A DNA stretch of 64,000 nucleotides, from positions 248,001 through 312,000 of the forward strand of contig JABDRB010000003.1 in assembly GCA_013041925.1 (NCBI GenBank), in the 5' to 3' direction. Origin of the DNA: Akkermansiaceae bacterium (GTDB lineage: Bacteria; Verrucomicrobiota; Verrucomicrobiia; Verrucomicrobiales; Akkermansiaceae). A program made the translations under genes and the position numbers. The notes under the pieces were generated by a model. That model did not search any database and was not told the DNA's origin. It was given only the letters and a program-made list of their open reading frames with translations. Positions 43,353 through 52,088 of this stretch are shown here, piece by piece (the stretch's first letter is position 1; every line of letters starts with the position of its first letter).

Positions 43353-46061
43353 ATGACCTTTTCCACCCCAGAATGGCTCTTTATGGCCCCCGTCTGTTTA
43401 GCGATCGGGCTGATCTGGAAGTCCCTGCAACTCTGGAAACCTCTCCGAGTATTACTCATGCTCGTTCTCACACTTATGCTCGCCGACCCTCAGATCGACA
43501 AGCAGCAGGATGCCCTCGATCTCTGGGTGATGCTGGACCGATCGGAATCGACCGAAGACCTCGTTGACAAGGGTCTACCTGAATGGAAAAAACTACTTGA
43601 GCGTGCCAAACCGACGCGACACGATCGGCTACGCTTCATCGACTACGCGGCTGAAGTTGTCGAACAAAAACCCGGCACTGAAAACGCCGTTTACACAGGG
43701 AGCCGTAAACTCTCCCGATCCAATCTAGCGATCCAGAACATTCTCGCGCTCGCGCCCGAAAACCGGCCGACGCGGATCCTTGCCTTCACTGATGGATACT
43801 CTACCGAGCCCCTTGCTGAGGCTGCAGCCAAACTCACCCGTAAAGGAATCCCGATAGACTTTCGCCTCGTCAGGGAGGAAACCACCGATGACTTTCGGGT
43901 CGCGAGGTTACACCTACCTGTGCGCGCCCAAGTAGGCGAACCCTTTGCGCTCGACGTCACCCTCCGTGGCCCCAGCGATACCGAGGTCCCCCTTGTGATT
44001 AAACGCAACGGGATGACACTTTCCGAGGTCGTGGTAAAAATCGTCGGCGGCACGGGTCGGGCTGAATTCACTGACCGAATTTCCCGCACGGGTTCCTACG
44101 AATACTCGGCGGAGATCCGTCCCGCAAAAGACGCCCACCCAGGCAACAACAGGCTTGAACGATGGATCGAAGTTGCCGGAGGCCCCCGTGTCTTATTAGC
44201 CACTGGATACACCAACGACCCGCTCGCCGCAGCACTACGCGACCAAGACTACGATGTTCAAGTGATCTCGAACCCCAGCAACCTCCGCGTCGGCCAACTG
44301 GCCGGTGCACGTTCGGTCATCTTCAACAACGTGCCCGCCGCGGAGGTGCCACCCGCATTTCAGGACGCGCTCAACTTCTACGTCCGCGAGCAAGGTGGTG
44401 GATTCCTGATGGCCGGCGGAAAACAATCGTTTGGCTCCGGGGGATACTTTCAATCTGCCATCGACAACCTCCTCCCGGTCTCCATGGAATTAAAAAACGA
44501 ACACCGGAAGCTCTCAGTTGCCATGGCGATCGTCATGGACCGATCCGGCTCCATGTCGATGACGGCAGGCGGAGGGAAAACCAAAATGGACTTGGCGAAT
44601 ACAGGAGCCGCCCGTGCGGTCGAATTACTCGGTGCGCTTGATCAAGTCACCGTATTGGCTGTCGATAGCGCGCCTCACAAGATTGTCCCGATAGTCGAAA
44701 TCAAAGACCGCAAAAATGTGATCATCGGCAAAATCCGAAAAATCCGCTCACAGGGTGGCGGTATTTATGTTTACAACGGCTTAAAGGCCGCATGGCAGGA
44801 GCTCAAAAAGTCGACCGCGGGCACCCGTCATATCATCCTTTTCTCGGATGCGGCCGACTCCGAGGAGCCAGGAAAATATAAAAGTCTCATCGCCGAGATG
44901 CAACGAGAGAACTGCACGGTCTCAGTGATTGGATTGGGCACCCCGAAGGACAGCGATGCGGACCTACTCAAGGACATCGCCAAACGCGGCAAGGGCCGAT
45001 GTTTCTTCACCACCCGACCTGCTGAAATCCCACGTCTCTTCGCCCAAGAAACAGTCACCATCGCTCGCTCGGCCTTTATCACCGACCCCATCGGCACTCA
45101 GCCCACTGGCAAGTGGAGTGAGATTTCCGCCAAACCCTTCGCGTGGCCCGCACATGCCGATGGCTACAACCTCTCCTACGCTCGACCCGATGCGACGACC
45201 TCGCTCTCAACAACCGATGAATACCTCGCCCCACTCGTCGCCCATGCGCGGCGTGGCATCGGCCGCACCGCCGCCGTATCCTTCCCGCTCGGCGGAAAAC
45301 ACTCCGAAAAAATCCGCGCCTGGCCACACTATGGTGACTTTGTTCAGACGCTGACCCAATGGCTCATGGGTGACCCCTTGCCACCCGGAATCGGATTGCG
45401 CCATCGGATTGAAGGCACCCGACTCACCATCGACCTCCTCTACGACACCGAGGAATGGGCCCAAAAATTTGCACTCAGCCCACCACGGATTCGTCTCCTC
45501 GACGGCGAATCATCTGGTGCCTCCTACGAGGCATCTTGGAAACGTATCGCACCTGGACAATTCTCTCTCACCCGCGATCTCGAAGAAGGCACCCTGATCC
45601 GAGGTGCCATCCAAGCAGGTGCCCATGCCATCCCGTTCGGCCCGATCATCGTGGGATCCAGCACCGAGTGGGCATTCGACCCCGACCGACTTGCTGAGCT
45701 ACGTTCTGTTTCTGCACAAACTGGCGGCCGAGAGTTACTCGACCTTTCCCAAGCTTGGCTTCGACCATCGGTCATCCACCGGACCGATCTACGCATCCCC
45801 CTTGCGATTGGCGCGCTTCTCCTCGTGTTATTGGACGCCCTGGTGACGCGCACAGGATGGAAATTCCCCCAACCCGCGATCGCATCAGGAAAAAAATCAC
45901 GCGTGCAGAAGCCCAGAACAACCGAGGACACCCAAGAAAAACAACACGCCCCTTCCTCACCGGCAACGCCGCCTGATAGGCCGTCATCTCACCCGACAAA
46001 ACCAGCCCAGCAGGAAACCTCACGCAGATCGAGGTTCGATCGGGCTAAACGCCGAAAATAG
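43353..46061 (+). CDS. membrane protein with two VWA domains and a glutamine-amidotransferase-like region
   Basis: A 902-residue protein. The ATG at 43353 gives MTFSTPEWLFMAPVCLAIG, the usual membrane start of this family; ATGs at 43143 and 43215 are alternatives. After two N-terminal membrane helices comes a VWA-like domain with DRSES (about residues 64-68), a beta-sandwich, a ThuA/GATase1-like segment (PRVLLATGYTNDPL...YVREQGGGFLMAGG, about 275-360), and a second VWA with MIDAS DRSGS (about 395-399) and HIILFSDAADSE. A final membrane helix (about 810-830) precedes a basic Pro/Ser/Thr-rich cytoplasmic tail. It is unlinked to the Bat operon 10 kb away but shares its VWA theme. Exact role unknown. 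Confidence 0.8.
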   Translation: MTFSTPEWLFMAPVCLAIGLIWKSLQLWKPLRVLLMLVLTLMLADPQIDKQQDALDLWVMLDRSESTEDLVDKGLPEWKKLLERAKPTRHDRLRFIDYAAEVVEQKPGTENAVYTGSRKLSRSNLAIQNILALAPENRPTRILAFTDGYSTEPLAEAAAKLTRKGIPIDFRLVREETTDDFRVARLHLPVRAQVGEPFALDVTLRGPSDTEVPLVIKRNGMTLSEVVVKIVGGTGRAEFTDRISRTGSYEYSAEIRPAKDAHPGNNRLERWIEVAGGPRVLLATGYTNDPLAAALRDQDYDVQVISNPSNLRVGQLAGARSVIFNNVPAAEVPPAFQDALNFYVREQGGGFLMAGGKQSFGSGGYFQSAIDNLLPVSMELKNEHRKLSVAMAIVMDRSGSMSMTAGGGKTKMDLANTGAARAVELLGALDQVTVLAVDSAPHKIVPIVEIKDRKNVIIGKIRKIRSQGGGIYVYNGLKAAWQELKKSTAGTRHIILFSDAADSEEPGKYKSLIAEMQRENCTVSVIGLGTPKDSDADLLKDIAKRGKGRCFFTTRPAEIPRLFAQETVTIARSAFITDPIGTQPTGKWSEISAKPFAWPAHADGYNLSYARPDATTSLSTTDEYLAPLVAHARRGIGRTAAVSFPLGGKHSEKIRAWPHYGDFVQTLTQWLMGDPLPPGIGLRHRIEGTRLTIDLLYDTEEWAQKFALSPPRIRLLDGESSGASYEASWKRIAPGQFSLTRDLEEGTLIRGAIQAGAHAIPFGPIIVGSSTEWAFDPDRLAELRSVSAQTGGRELLDLSQAWLRPSVIHRTDLRIPLAIGALLLVLLDALVTRTGWKFPQPAIASGKKSRVQKPRTTEDTQEKQHAPSSPATPPDRPSSHPTKPAQQETSRRSRFDRAKRRK

Positions 46062-46151
46062 TCTCGGGAAATAATCTCGGAAGCTGCCCCGAAAAAAGTG
46101 GCCACCCCGCATCATTCGACTATGTTGGTGAAGCAACCACAAGTTTCCGTC

Positions 46152-46946
46152 ATGCCCCCCACCCCACCCATCGCACTGACCATCGCGGGATCTGACTGCT
46201 CCGGTGGCGCAGGTATTCAGGCCGATTTAAAAACCTTCCAGCACTTCGGCGTCCATGGTCTCAGCGCGATTACCAGCATCGTCGCAGAAACGCCTCTCGA
46301 AGTCCGACAATGGGCACCCGTCGACATCCCGCTCCTTCAAGACCAAATCAACATCGTTTTAGACACCTATTCGGTCAGTGTGGTTAAAACCGGGCTGCTC
46401 CCCTCTCTGATGGTCATCATCGCCGTGGCTGAAATCCTCGAAAAACGGAACATCCCGTTGGTTGTCGACCCCGTGATGATCGCCTCAACCGGCACCAGCC
46501 TGATCCATGAGGATACATCGGGCACCCTCTCCAGCCGCCTCCTCCCTATCACCACGCTGGTCACACCCAACATGTCAGAAGCATCCGCGCTACTGAACCG
46601 TGATGTGACCACCCGACAGGATCTCGAAGCGGCTGCTCGGGATATTGCCGAAACGTATCACACGTCCTGCCTACTCAAAGGCGGTCACCTGCCAGGAAAT
46701 GGCGACCGTCTCGACATGCTATGGCACGACGGCTTGGCCTACCCCTTCAGCCACCCCATGTGCGATATCCCCAAGGGAATCCACGGCACCGGCTGCACAC
46801 TTTCAGCCGCGATTGCAGCAGGTCTTGCTCACCGCCAACCACTCGAAACCGCCGTGGAAAAGGGCATCCACTACGTGCAACAGCTCATCCAAGACGCTCA
46901 CATGTGGCATCACAACGGCCAAACGATTCAATGCCTCGGATGGTAG
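46152..46946 (+). CDS. thiD: hydroxymethylpyrimidine (phosphate) kinase
   Basis: A 264-residue ribokinase-like enzyme; the ATG at 46152 yields the normal ThiD length and start (PPIALTIAGSDCSGGAGIQADLKTF). The anion-hole and catalytic motif GTGCTLSAAIAAGLA is near residues 214-228, and VVDPVMIASTG (about 108-118) is also typical. ThiD phosphorylates HMP and HMP-P in thiamine diphosphate synthesis or salvage. There is no TPP-riboswitch-like leader that I can see and no other thiamine gene beside it. It follows the VWA gene by 90 bases. Confidence 0.92.
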   Translation: MPPTPPIALTIAGSDCSGGAGIQADLKTFQHFGVHGLSAITSIVAETPLEVRQWAPVDIPLLQDQINIVLDTYSVSVVKTGLLPSLMVIIAVAEILEKRNIPLVVDPVMIASTGTSLIHEDTSGTLSSRLLPITTLVTPNMSEASALLNRDVTTRQDLEAAARDIAETYHTSCLLKGGHLPGNGDRLDMLWHDGLAYPFSHPMCDIPKGIHGTGCTLSAAIAAGLAHRQPLETAVEKGIHYVQQLIQDAHMWHHNGQTIQCLGW

Positions 46947-47143
46947 CCAGCACGAACGGTGGCAAAGCCCAACCCCCCAAAAAAACCACCCTTACCCACC
47001 GTCGGATTTGAGCCTTTTTATTTGGTAAGATGAGATATCAATCGATTCAAACTACCATCCCCAAACGTAGTCAGGGTCAATGTCACCAAGCTGTCACGCA
47101 ATAATGGATACCCATGGGGCATCAAACATGCTACGTATTAACC

Positions 47144-47542
47144 ATGAGAAAGCCTCTTAAAACACGTACCTTCCGCAAAAGGATCCCCCCCGTGAGCATC
47201 GCCCTTCTCACTTGCTCACTCCTTGTTTCCTGCGGAAATCATCCTACCGCGAAACTTGTCAAAAAATCGGCTCGTTCCATGGCAAATTTAATCCCCCACC
47301 GGATCCCCGTTACTGATGTGCGAGTCAAAGATCTTCATGCCATGCCTACCGGAGCCGACCTTGCCCTAGCATGGGATCGGCACCTCGACTCGAGACGCTA
47401 TGTGTTTTTTATCCCGAAACATTATAAAGCCCCCAAACTTCCCGCCAGCCGAAGCCTACCAGCCGATGGAGGCATCCTTCCCCCGCTGCATGCAGACCGT
47501 GGATCATCGCTCGAGGGACGAGGCTCACTGCCCACAGAGTAA
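47144..47542 (+). CDS. small predicted lipoprotein
   Basis: A 132-residue protein with a basic N-terminus, a hydrophobic segment (VSIALLTCSLLVSCG) and a lipobox LVSC with the probable lipidation site at Cys30. An earlier ATG at 47114 only adds ten residues. The mature part is short, basic and without recognisable domains, ending in a Ser/Arg/Gly-rich tail. It is converging with the YdjY-like gene. Confidence 0.6.
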   Translation: MRKPLKTRTFRKRIPPVSIALLTCSLLVSCGNHPTAKLVKKSARSMANLIPHRIPVTDVRVKDLHAMPTGADLALAWDRHLDSRRYVFFIPKHYKAPKLPASRSLPADGGILPPLHADRGSSLEGRGSLPTE

Positions 47543-47640
47543 TCGTAGTAACGACTCTGCGCCCGCATAACTCGCGGCATGAGCGCGCATCTACGGCGTC
47601 GCCTCTGAGTTTCCGACGAAACGGAGCAAATAAGACGCCA

Positions 47641-48546
47641 TCACTTGCTGGGCTTCGATCCAGCATCGGGTGCAGGTGAAATCTTGGGACGGAGGCGAAG
47701 TTTCACCTTTGTCCCAACGGCGGGAAGATGCGTGGAGTCAATCTGCCACGCCCAATCCCCTGCCGAATGACCGTATACCCCTGGCAAACAAAGCAATTCA
47801 TCACCAAAGGTCGCTAGCGAGATCACATTGCCACTTTGATCGGCGAGGTATTGACGTGGTCCATCCCCTTCGCCATGGAGAAAGGATCCCGCAAAGAGGA
47901 GGGTCTGAGTCGGAAACTGGGTATTTTTTTCCTCACCAGAGTCATCTTCACCAGACGTTTCTTCCCCAGCGCCATAGTCCTCCTCCTCGTAGGCCTCGAT
48001 AAATTTGCTAATAGGGTGCTCGACCACCTTTCCCTCCATGTTCTTATACACAATGAAGACATCGATCTCTCCACCCCTCGGGGGAACGTGAATCCAACGT
48101 GTTTTCTCTTTATCCACCGCCTTTTGCATGGCGGGGTTTCCTGGCTTGGCTCCGATCAAGAGAAGCGCCGTGTGGATGTGTTTGGCTTTTGCATCAAGCG
48201 CGACAATCGACTCATGCTCCTTGGTATTCTTCGTGCAGGCGATCAGCTCGAGTGCGCCTTGATCGAGGCAAATAGAACCATCGACATCGACACAACGTCC
48301 CTCGAGGTTAATTTTCACACCAGGAAGCTTTAATTTTTTTAGGGCCGCCTTCAATCCAGATTCGGGTTGGGGTTTCGCGGCGTCTAATCCTGATGCGGAC
48401 TCGGGCGAAGTGGCGCCTGGAAGCTTGGTTTCAGCCGCGACGTCGGCGCTGTGTGCCACCGCCAACAGCAGCATCATCGTCATCGCCCCCAAGAAAGTAA
48501 AACTCCCACGGCGGCGACGGTTCATTCGGTCATTCTCATTGCTCAT
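47641..48546 (-). CDS. secreted YdjY-like protein
   Basis: A 301-residue protein; the ATG at 48546 (or 48525) gives a basic-start signal peptide (NRRRRGSFTFLGAMTMMLLLAVAHSADVAA). The mature part has the YdjY pattern: INLEGRCVDVDGSICLDQGALELIACTKNTKEHES cited only in short form here as EGRCVDVDG, GALELIACT and KHIHTALLLIGAKPGNP, followed by an acidic insert (EEEDYGAGEETSGEDDSGEE region). YdjY-domain proteins are common in Planctomycetes and Verrucomicrobia; function unknown. It is the last gene of the minus-strand glycosidase run, 77 bases after the GH110-like gene. Confidence 0.75.
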   Translation of the reverse strand: MSNENDRMNRRRRGSFTFLGAMTMMLLLAVAHSADVAAETKLPGATSPESASGLDAAKPQPESGLKAALKKLKLPGVKINLEGRCVDVDGSICLDQGALELIACTKNTKEHESIVALDAKAKHIHTALLLIGAKPGNPAMQKAVDKEKTRWIHVPPRGGEIDVFIVYKNMEGKVVEHPISKFIEAYEEEDYGAGEETSGEDDSGEEKNTQFPTQTLLFAGSFLHGEGDGPRQYLADQSGNVISLATFGDELLCLPGVYGHSAGDWAWQIDSTHLPAVGTKVKLRLRPKISPAPDAGSKPSK

Positions 48547-48623
48547 CCCACTCACCCTGTATGTGCTTGGCGCGTTCAGCAAGTAAAATAAAGGGGGCTC
48601 GTTATGCCCATCGTGCCCGCCGT

Positions 48624-50507
48624 TCATCGAGATGGATTACCCTCTTTATCGGACTGTTCCGTCACCCCAGGCCACTGGTTGAGTGGCAGGTATCGGTTTT
48701 TTTCAATACGCACATCCTCGCAGTCGATCATTTGAACCGACGACGCGTCGTCAACGATGGGATCCGAGTAGATGGTATTGCCAGTGATACTCAATCCTGA
48801 AGTGCTTTCCCCTTTGACGCTGCATTTGTCACGCAGCACAAATTCGTTCCCCACGATGCGGATGTTTTGATGAACGGCATGGTTCGGCGCACTATTTTGC
48901 GGGTTGATATTGATGACGGGCTCGGCGCAGCGGATGAAGCGGTTATGGCGGATCGTCATATCACGCACACAACCAGACTCGAACCACCCCCTTGCGTCAT
49001 CTTCGAGCAGGATCGCGCTCATGTGGGTGACGTTAAACATGTTGTCCTCGACGAGCACTTTACGCCGTGTCGTGATCAGGAATCCGCGTGTCGGGATACG
49101 CGAGACGCTGCAACCACGGATTTCCACCTCAGGTGTCCAAGTGACATTTTCCAGCACATCCATCACTTTGAAATCGGCGGGGAAATTTTTTTCAAGCGTG
49201 AGCAGCATCTCCATCGGGTTCAACATCTCAGCCTGCTTCACCTTGTTTTTACTGTAGGGTTTGAGTGAGTCCCACCGGATAAACTCCACATCGTCGCCAG
49301 CATTGAATGCCTTAAACCCATAAGTCTGTTTGTGCATAAACCTCACCTTGATCTGACGATCCGACACCTTCTCGGTCACCCGCAAATGCGTGCCGTGGAT
49401 GTTGATGGCATCATCATGAGCACCTGAAAAAATACAATTTTTCACAAAGAGTTTCCCCTTGCAGCCGGAGACTTGGATCCCGTCGGCCCATGCTGCCGTT
49501 GTTCTCCCACTCGCGGGGTCTGGTGCAATCTTCACTCCCTCAAAGGTCAAATTTTCAGAAAACTGATTCACCAGCCCCATCCCGTGCAGGAACCGGAAGT
49601 GGACGTCTTTCCAGGTGATATCCTTGCTGCGCCGAGTGAAGACGGCCGCGTAATCCCGAAAAGGATCGCGAATCTGATAGACACGCCCCTGCTTCATTTT
49701 ATGTTTTCCGCTAGCGCGCAGCAGGTAGGGTTTAAGCTCCTTGATCGTCAGGCCGTTGAGTGGGTCACGCCGGCGGCGCACCTCGTTGGTTGCCAGATCG
49801 AGTTCCTGACCGAGCCCACCGACAAAACTCCACCCCTCGCCCTTCCACGTAAGTTTACCTGCATCGATCGTGTATCGGGAGTCCTTGTGGATCTGTAAGT
49901 CGACATAATCATCACCCGCAGCGATGACTTGATATTCGACGACCGTCGGGTGTTGATAATCAAAAATCATGCCAGAAACCGTCACGTTTTGACAATCGTC
50001 CACGCACACCTGTATCATCTTGCCACGGCAAACGATCTCAGCACCTACCCCCAAGACATCGATGTGCTGCGCATTTTTCAGGTAGATTCCGATCAGCTTA
50101 TCCGCTTCAGGTGAGGCGTTGGTATTGGAGATATTGAATTTTCGACGGTATCGGTTTTGGTTATAAAAATCATACCGCCCCGGTGCGAAGCTGACCTCGA
50201 CGGGCGAACTGGCCGACCCGCCCCCCATGATCATCAACGTCTGATCAAACGACCCAGGTGACGTGATTTTCACCTTATCGCCTGGAGCCAATATCCATTG
50301 GTTGATCCGGCTAAAACTACGCCACGCAAGGTTCTTCGTGAGCCCCGATTGTGTATCGTCCCCCTTGACCGGATCAATGAAGTAACTCGTATTCCCCGGC
50401 GAGAGTTTCCTCATTTCCTTTGGTGGATACAGGGAGGAAGAAGCATAGGCGGATACCGTGGCCAAAGCCACCGCAGCAAGAACTGTAAGCCAATATGATA
50501 TTTTCAT
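48624..50507 (-). CDS. secreted GH110-like right-handed beta-helix glycosidase
   Basis: A 627-residue protein with a signal peptide (to about residue 22) and a right-handed parallel beta-helix, seen in repeated short strand-turn units (NVTVSGMIFDY, DITWKDVHFRFLHG, LFVKNCIFSGAHDDAINIHG, MTIRHNRFIRC). The DDAINIHGTHLRV segment and the later HKQTYGFKAFNAGDDVEF match what I know of GH110 alpha-1,3-galactosidases, whose catalytic aspartates lie in this region. GH110 enzymes remove terminal alpha-galactose from blood-group-B-type glycans or algal galactans. It is 18 bases downstream of the sialate O-acetylesterase gene, in the same operon. Confidence 0.75.
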   Translation of the reverse strand: MKISYWLTVLAAVALATVSAYASSSLYPPKEMRKLSPGNTSYFIDPVKGDDTQSGLTKNLAWRSFSRINQWILAPGDKVKITSPGSFDQTLMIMGGGSASSPVEVSFAPGRYDFYNQNRYRRKFNISNTNASPEADKLIGIYLKNAQHIDVLGVGAEIVCRGKMIQVCVDDCQNVTVSGMIFDYQHPTVVEYQVIAAGDDYVDLQIHKDSRYTIDAGKLTWKGEGWSFVGGLGQELDLATNEVRRRRDPLNGLTIKELKPYLLRASGKHKMKQGRVYQIRDPFRDYAAVFTRRSKDITWKDVHFRFLHGMGLVNQFSENLTFEGVKIAPDPASGRTTAAWADGIQVSGCKGKLFVKNCIFSGAHDDAINIHGTHLRVTEKVSDRQIKVRFMHKQTYGFKAFNAGDDVEFIRWDSLKPYSKNKVKQAEMLNPMEMLLTLEKNFPADFKVMDVLENVTWTPEVEIRGCSVSRIPTRGFLITTRRKVLVEDNMFNVTHMSAILLEDDARGWFESGCVRDMTIRHNRFIRCAEPVININPQNSAPNHAVHQNIRIVGNEFVLRDKCSVKGESTSGLSITGNTIYSDPIVDDASSVQMIDCEDVRIEKNRYLPLNQWPGVTEQSDKEGNPSR

Positions 50508-50525
50508 GATTCTCTTTTCTTCGAC

Positions 50526-51845
50526 TTATTCCACCATCTGGGCTGGAAAAACATGGGCTGGCCAGCCATTTTTGTCACGCAAGGTTGGGATTGCGGTGTC
50601 AAACCAGCCCATCCGGACAAATTGGGGTGCGGGAACTTTGTCACTGTGGACAATGACTTGTGTCCCCTGAACGGTAGCGGTTGCGGAGACAAATTCCTTT
50701 CCATCTGCGGAGAGTTCGAAGCACCTTGGGTCATTTCCGTCCTTGGTGGTCAGCCCTTGATCAATATTGGAAAAACTGACCAATACCTTATCCTGTTTGC
50801 GGGTTGCCTTGGAAAAGATCGGCCCTGAGGTGACAACATCTTTCCCGTATTGACGTTTAAGTGCCATCGCGGCGAGTCGCTCACCAACCGGTTGTTTGTG
50901 CCGAGGGTGAATTTTTTTTACGTTGATATGGGTGTCATGGATTGGGATCACGCTGACGCCGGGGACCTCCTTGGCTGCACGGTATTGTGCGGCCCAGACG
51001 GAATCAGCAAGAACCGAGCTCGGCACACCTTTACGGGAATAATCAAAGGGAGCGACCTGAACCATGTGCAACGGAATATTAGGATAACTAAACACCCTGG
51101 ACCATCCAGCGCTAAGCGCTTTGATCGATTCAAAATAATCGTCCGAGCCATGATTTGATTCACCTTGATACCAGATCACCCCCTTAATCGCGGAGGGAAC
51201 AATCGGCATGATACGGGTGTTGTGGATACTCGACCCTTTACGTATAATTCCTGCGGCCTTGTGTTCCGCTTCTGGGATAAATGGCTCAATGCGTGAGCCG
51301 TTTTGGGCAATGATGATATAGCCGACCGGCACGTCCAGCTTTTGTTCGAGCTTCAAGGCAAAGAAAAAAGCAACCGCGGACGAACTCAACACCTGCTCGG
51401 AGCAGAGTATCCAGCGACCGTTGAGAAAGGCCCGCACTCGGGGGTTATCCTTCTGCGCTCGAAAAACTGCCTTTTCATGGCCAGGGGATTGCCTAATACC
51501 TGTCGCCATATTCGACTGGCCAGACGCCAACCAAGACTCACCAACAAGCACGTCATCAACGACGATCTTGTTTTCCCCCGTGACCGTAAGTTTCTGTGCA
51601 ATGGACGATGCCCTGAGCGGGGTAAGTTTGACGTTCCAATTGCCCATGGCATCCGTGGTGGCTTTTTCATGTTGCCCAGCAAATTCGACGGTCACCTGCT
51701 CACCTTTCTCCGCCGTCCCCCAGATAGTAGTTACAGCACCACTCTGCAGGATCATGTGATCAGAAATAATACTAGGCAATACGACGTCAGCCCGAAGGCT
51801 CAGGGTGACTGACAGGGTGAGGATAACGGGTAAAATATACTTCAT
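50526..51845 (-). CDS. secreted sialate O-acetylesterase
   Basis: A 439-residue protein with a short signal peptide (to about residue 19). It opens with the family's beta-domain (LPSIISDHMILQ, WGTAEKGEQVTVEF), then VGESWLASGQSNM with nucleophile Ser111, and VIWYQGESN (about residues 219-227), with a histidine region near HIN/HPRHKQPVGERLA. This is the full SGNH-type sialate O-acetylesterase layout, which removes O-acetyl groups from sialic acid or other acetylated glycans. It is shorter than typical members (about 500-650 residues). It lies between GH106 and GH110-like genes on the same strand. Confidence 0.88.
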   Translation of the reverse strand: MKYILPVILTLSVTLSLRADVVLPSIISDHMILQSGAVTTIWGTAEKGEQVTVEFAGQHEKATTDAMGNWNVKLTPLRASSIAQKLTVTGENKIVVDDVLVGESWLASGQSNMATGIRQSPGHEKAVFRAQKDNPRVRAFLNGRWILCSEQVLSSSAVAFFFALKLEQKLDVPVGYIIIAQNGSRIEPFIPEAEHKAAGIIRKGSSIHNTRIMPIVPSAIKGVIWYQGESNHGSDDYFESIKALSAGWSRVFSYPNIPLHMVQVAPFDYSRKGVPSSVLADSVWAAQYRAAKEVPGVSVIPIHDTHINVKKIHPRHKQPVGERLAAMALKRQYGKDVVTSGPIFSKATRKQDKVLVSFSNIDQGLTTKDGNDPRCFELSADGKEFVSATATVQGTQVIVHSDKVPAPQFVRMGWFDTAIPTLRDKNGWPAHVFPAQMVE

Positions 51846-52088
51846 GTTTCGTAATGGTTGGTTTTCATTGGCTCATCCCGTGATGATCCATGGTTCTATG
51901 TTGATCTCAGTATTTGTGATACGAGTTCACCGTTTCATTCTTTCCCTTATTCGTAAATACCGTGTGGAGACACCGAGGAAATACTTGATGGGTTAAGCGT
52001 TGGATGCCGGACTTCGATGACAAAGCGGGGCGAAGCCGTCTGTTGCGTTGGTATTTGGAGATTGAAATTTAGAACATCCCGCACGTTT

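Noticed and set aside
46062-46151. Possible TPP riboswitch before thiD
   Set aside because: The 90-base gap lacks the conserved TPP-riboswitch core sequences.
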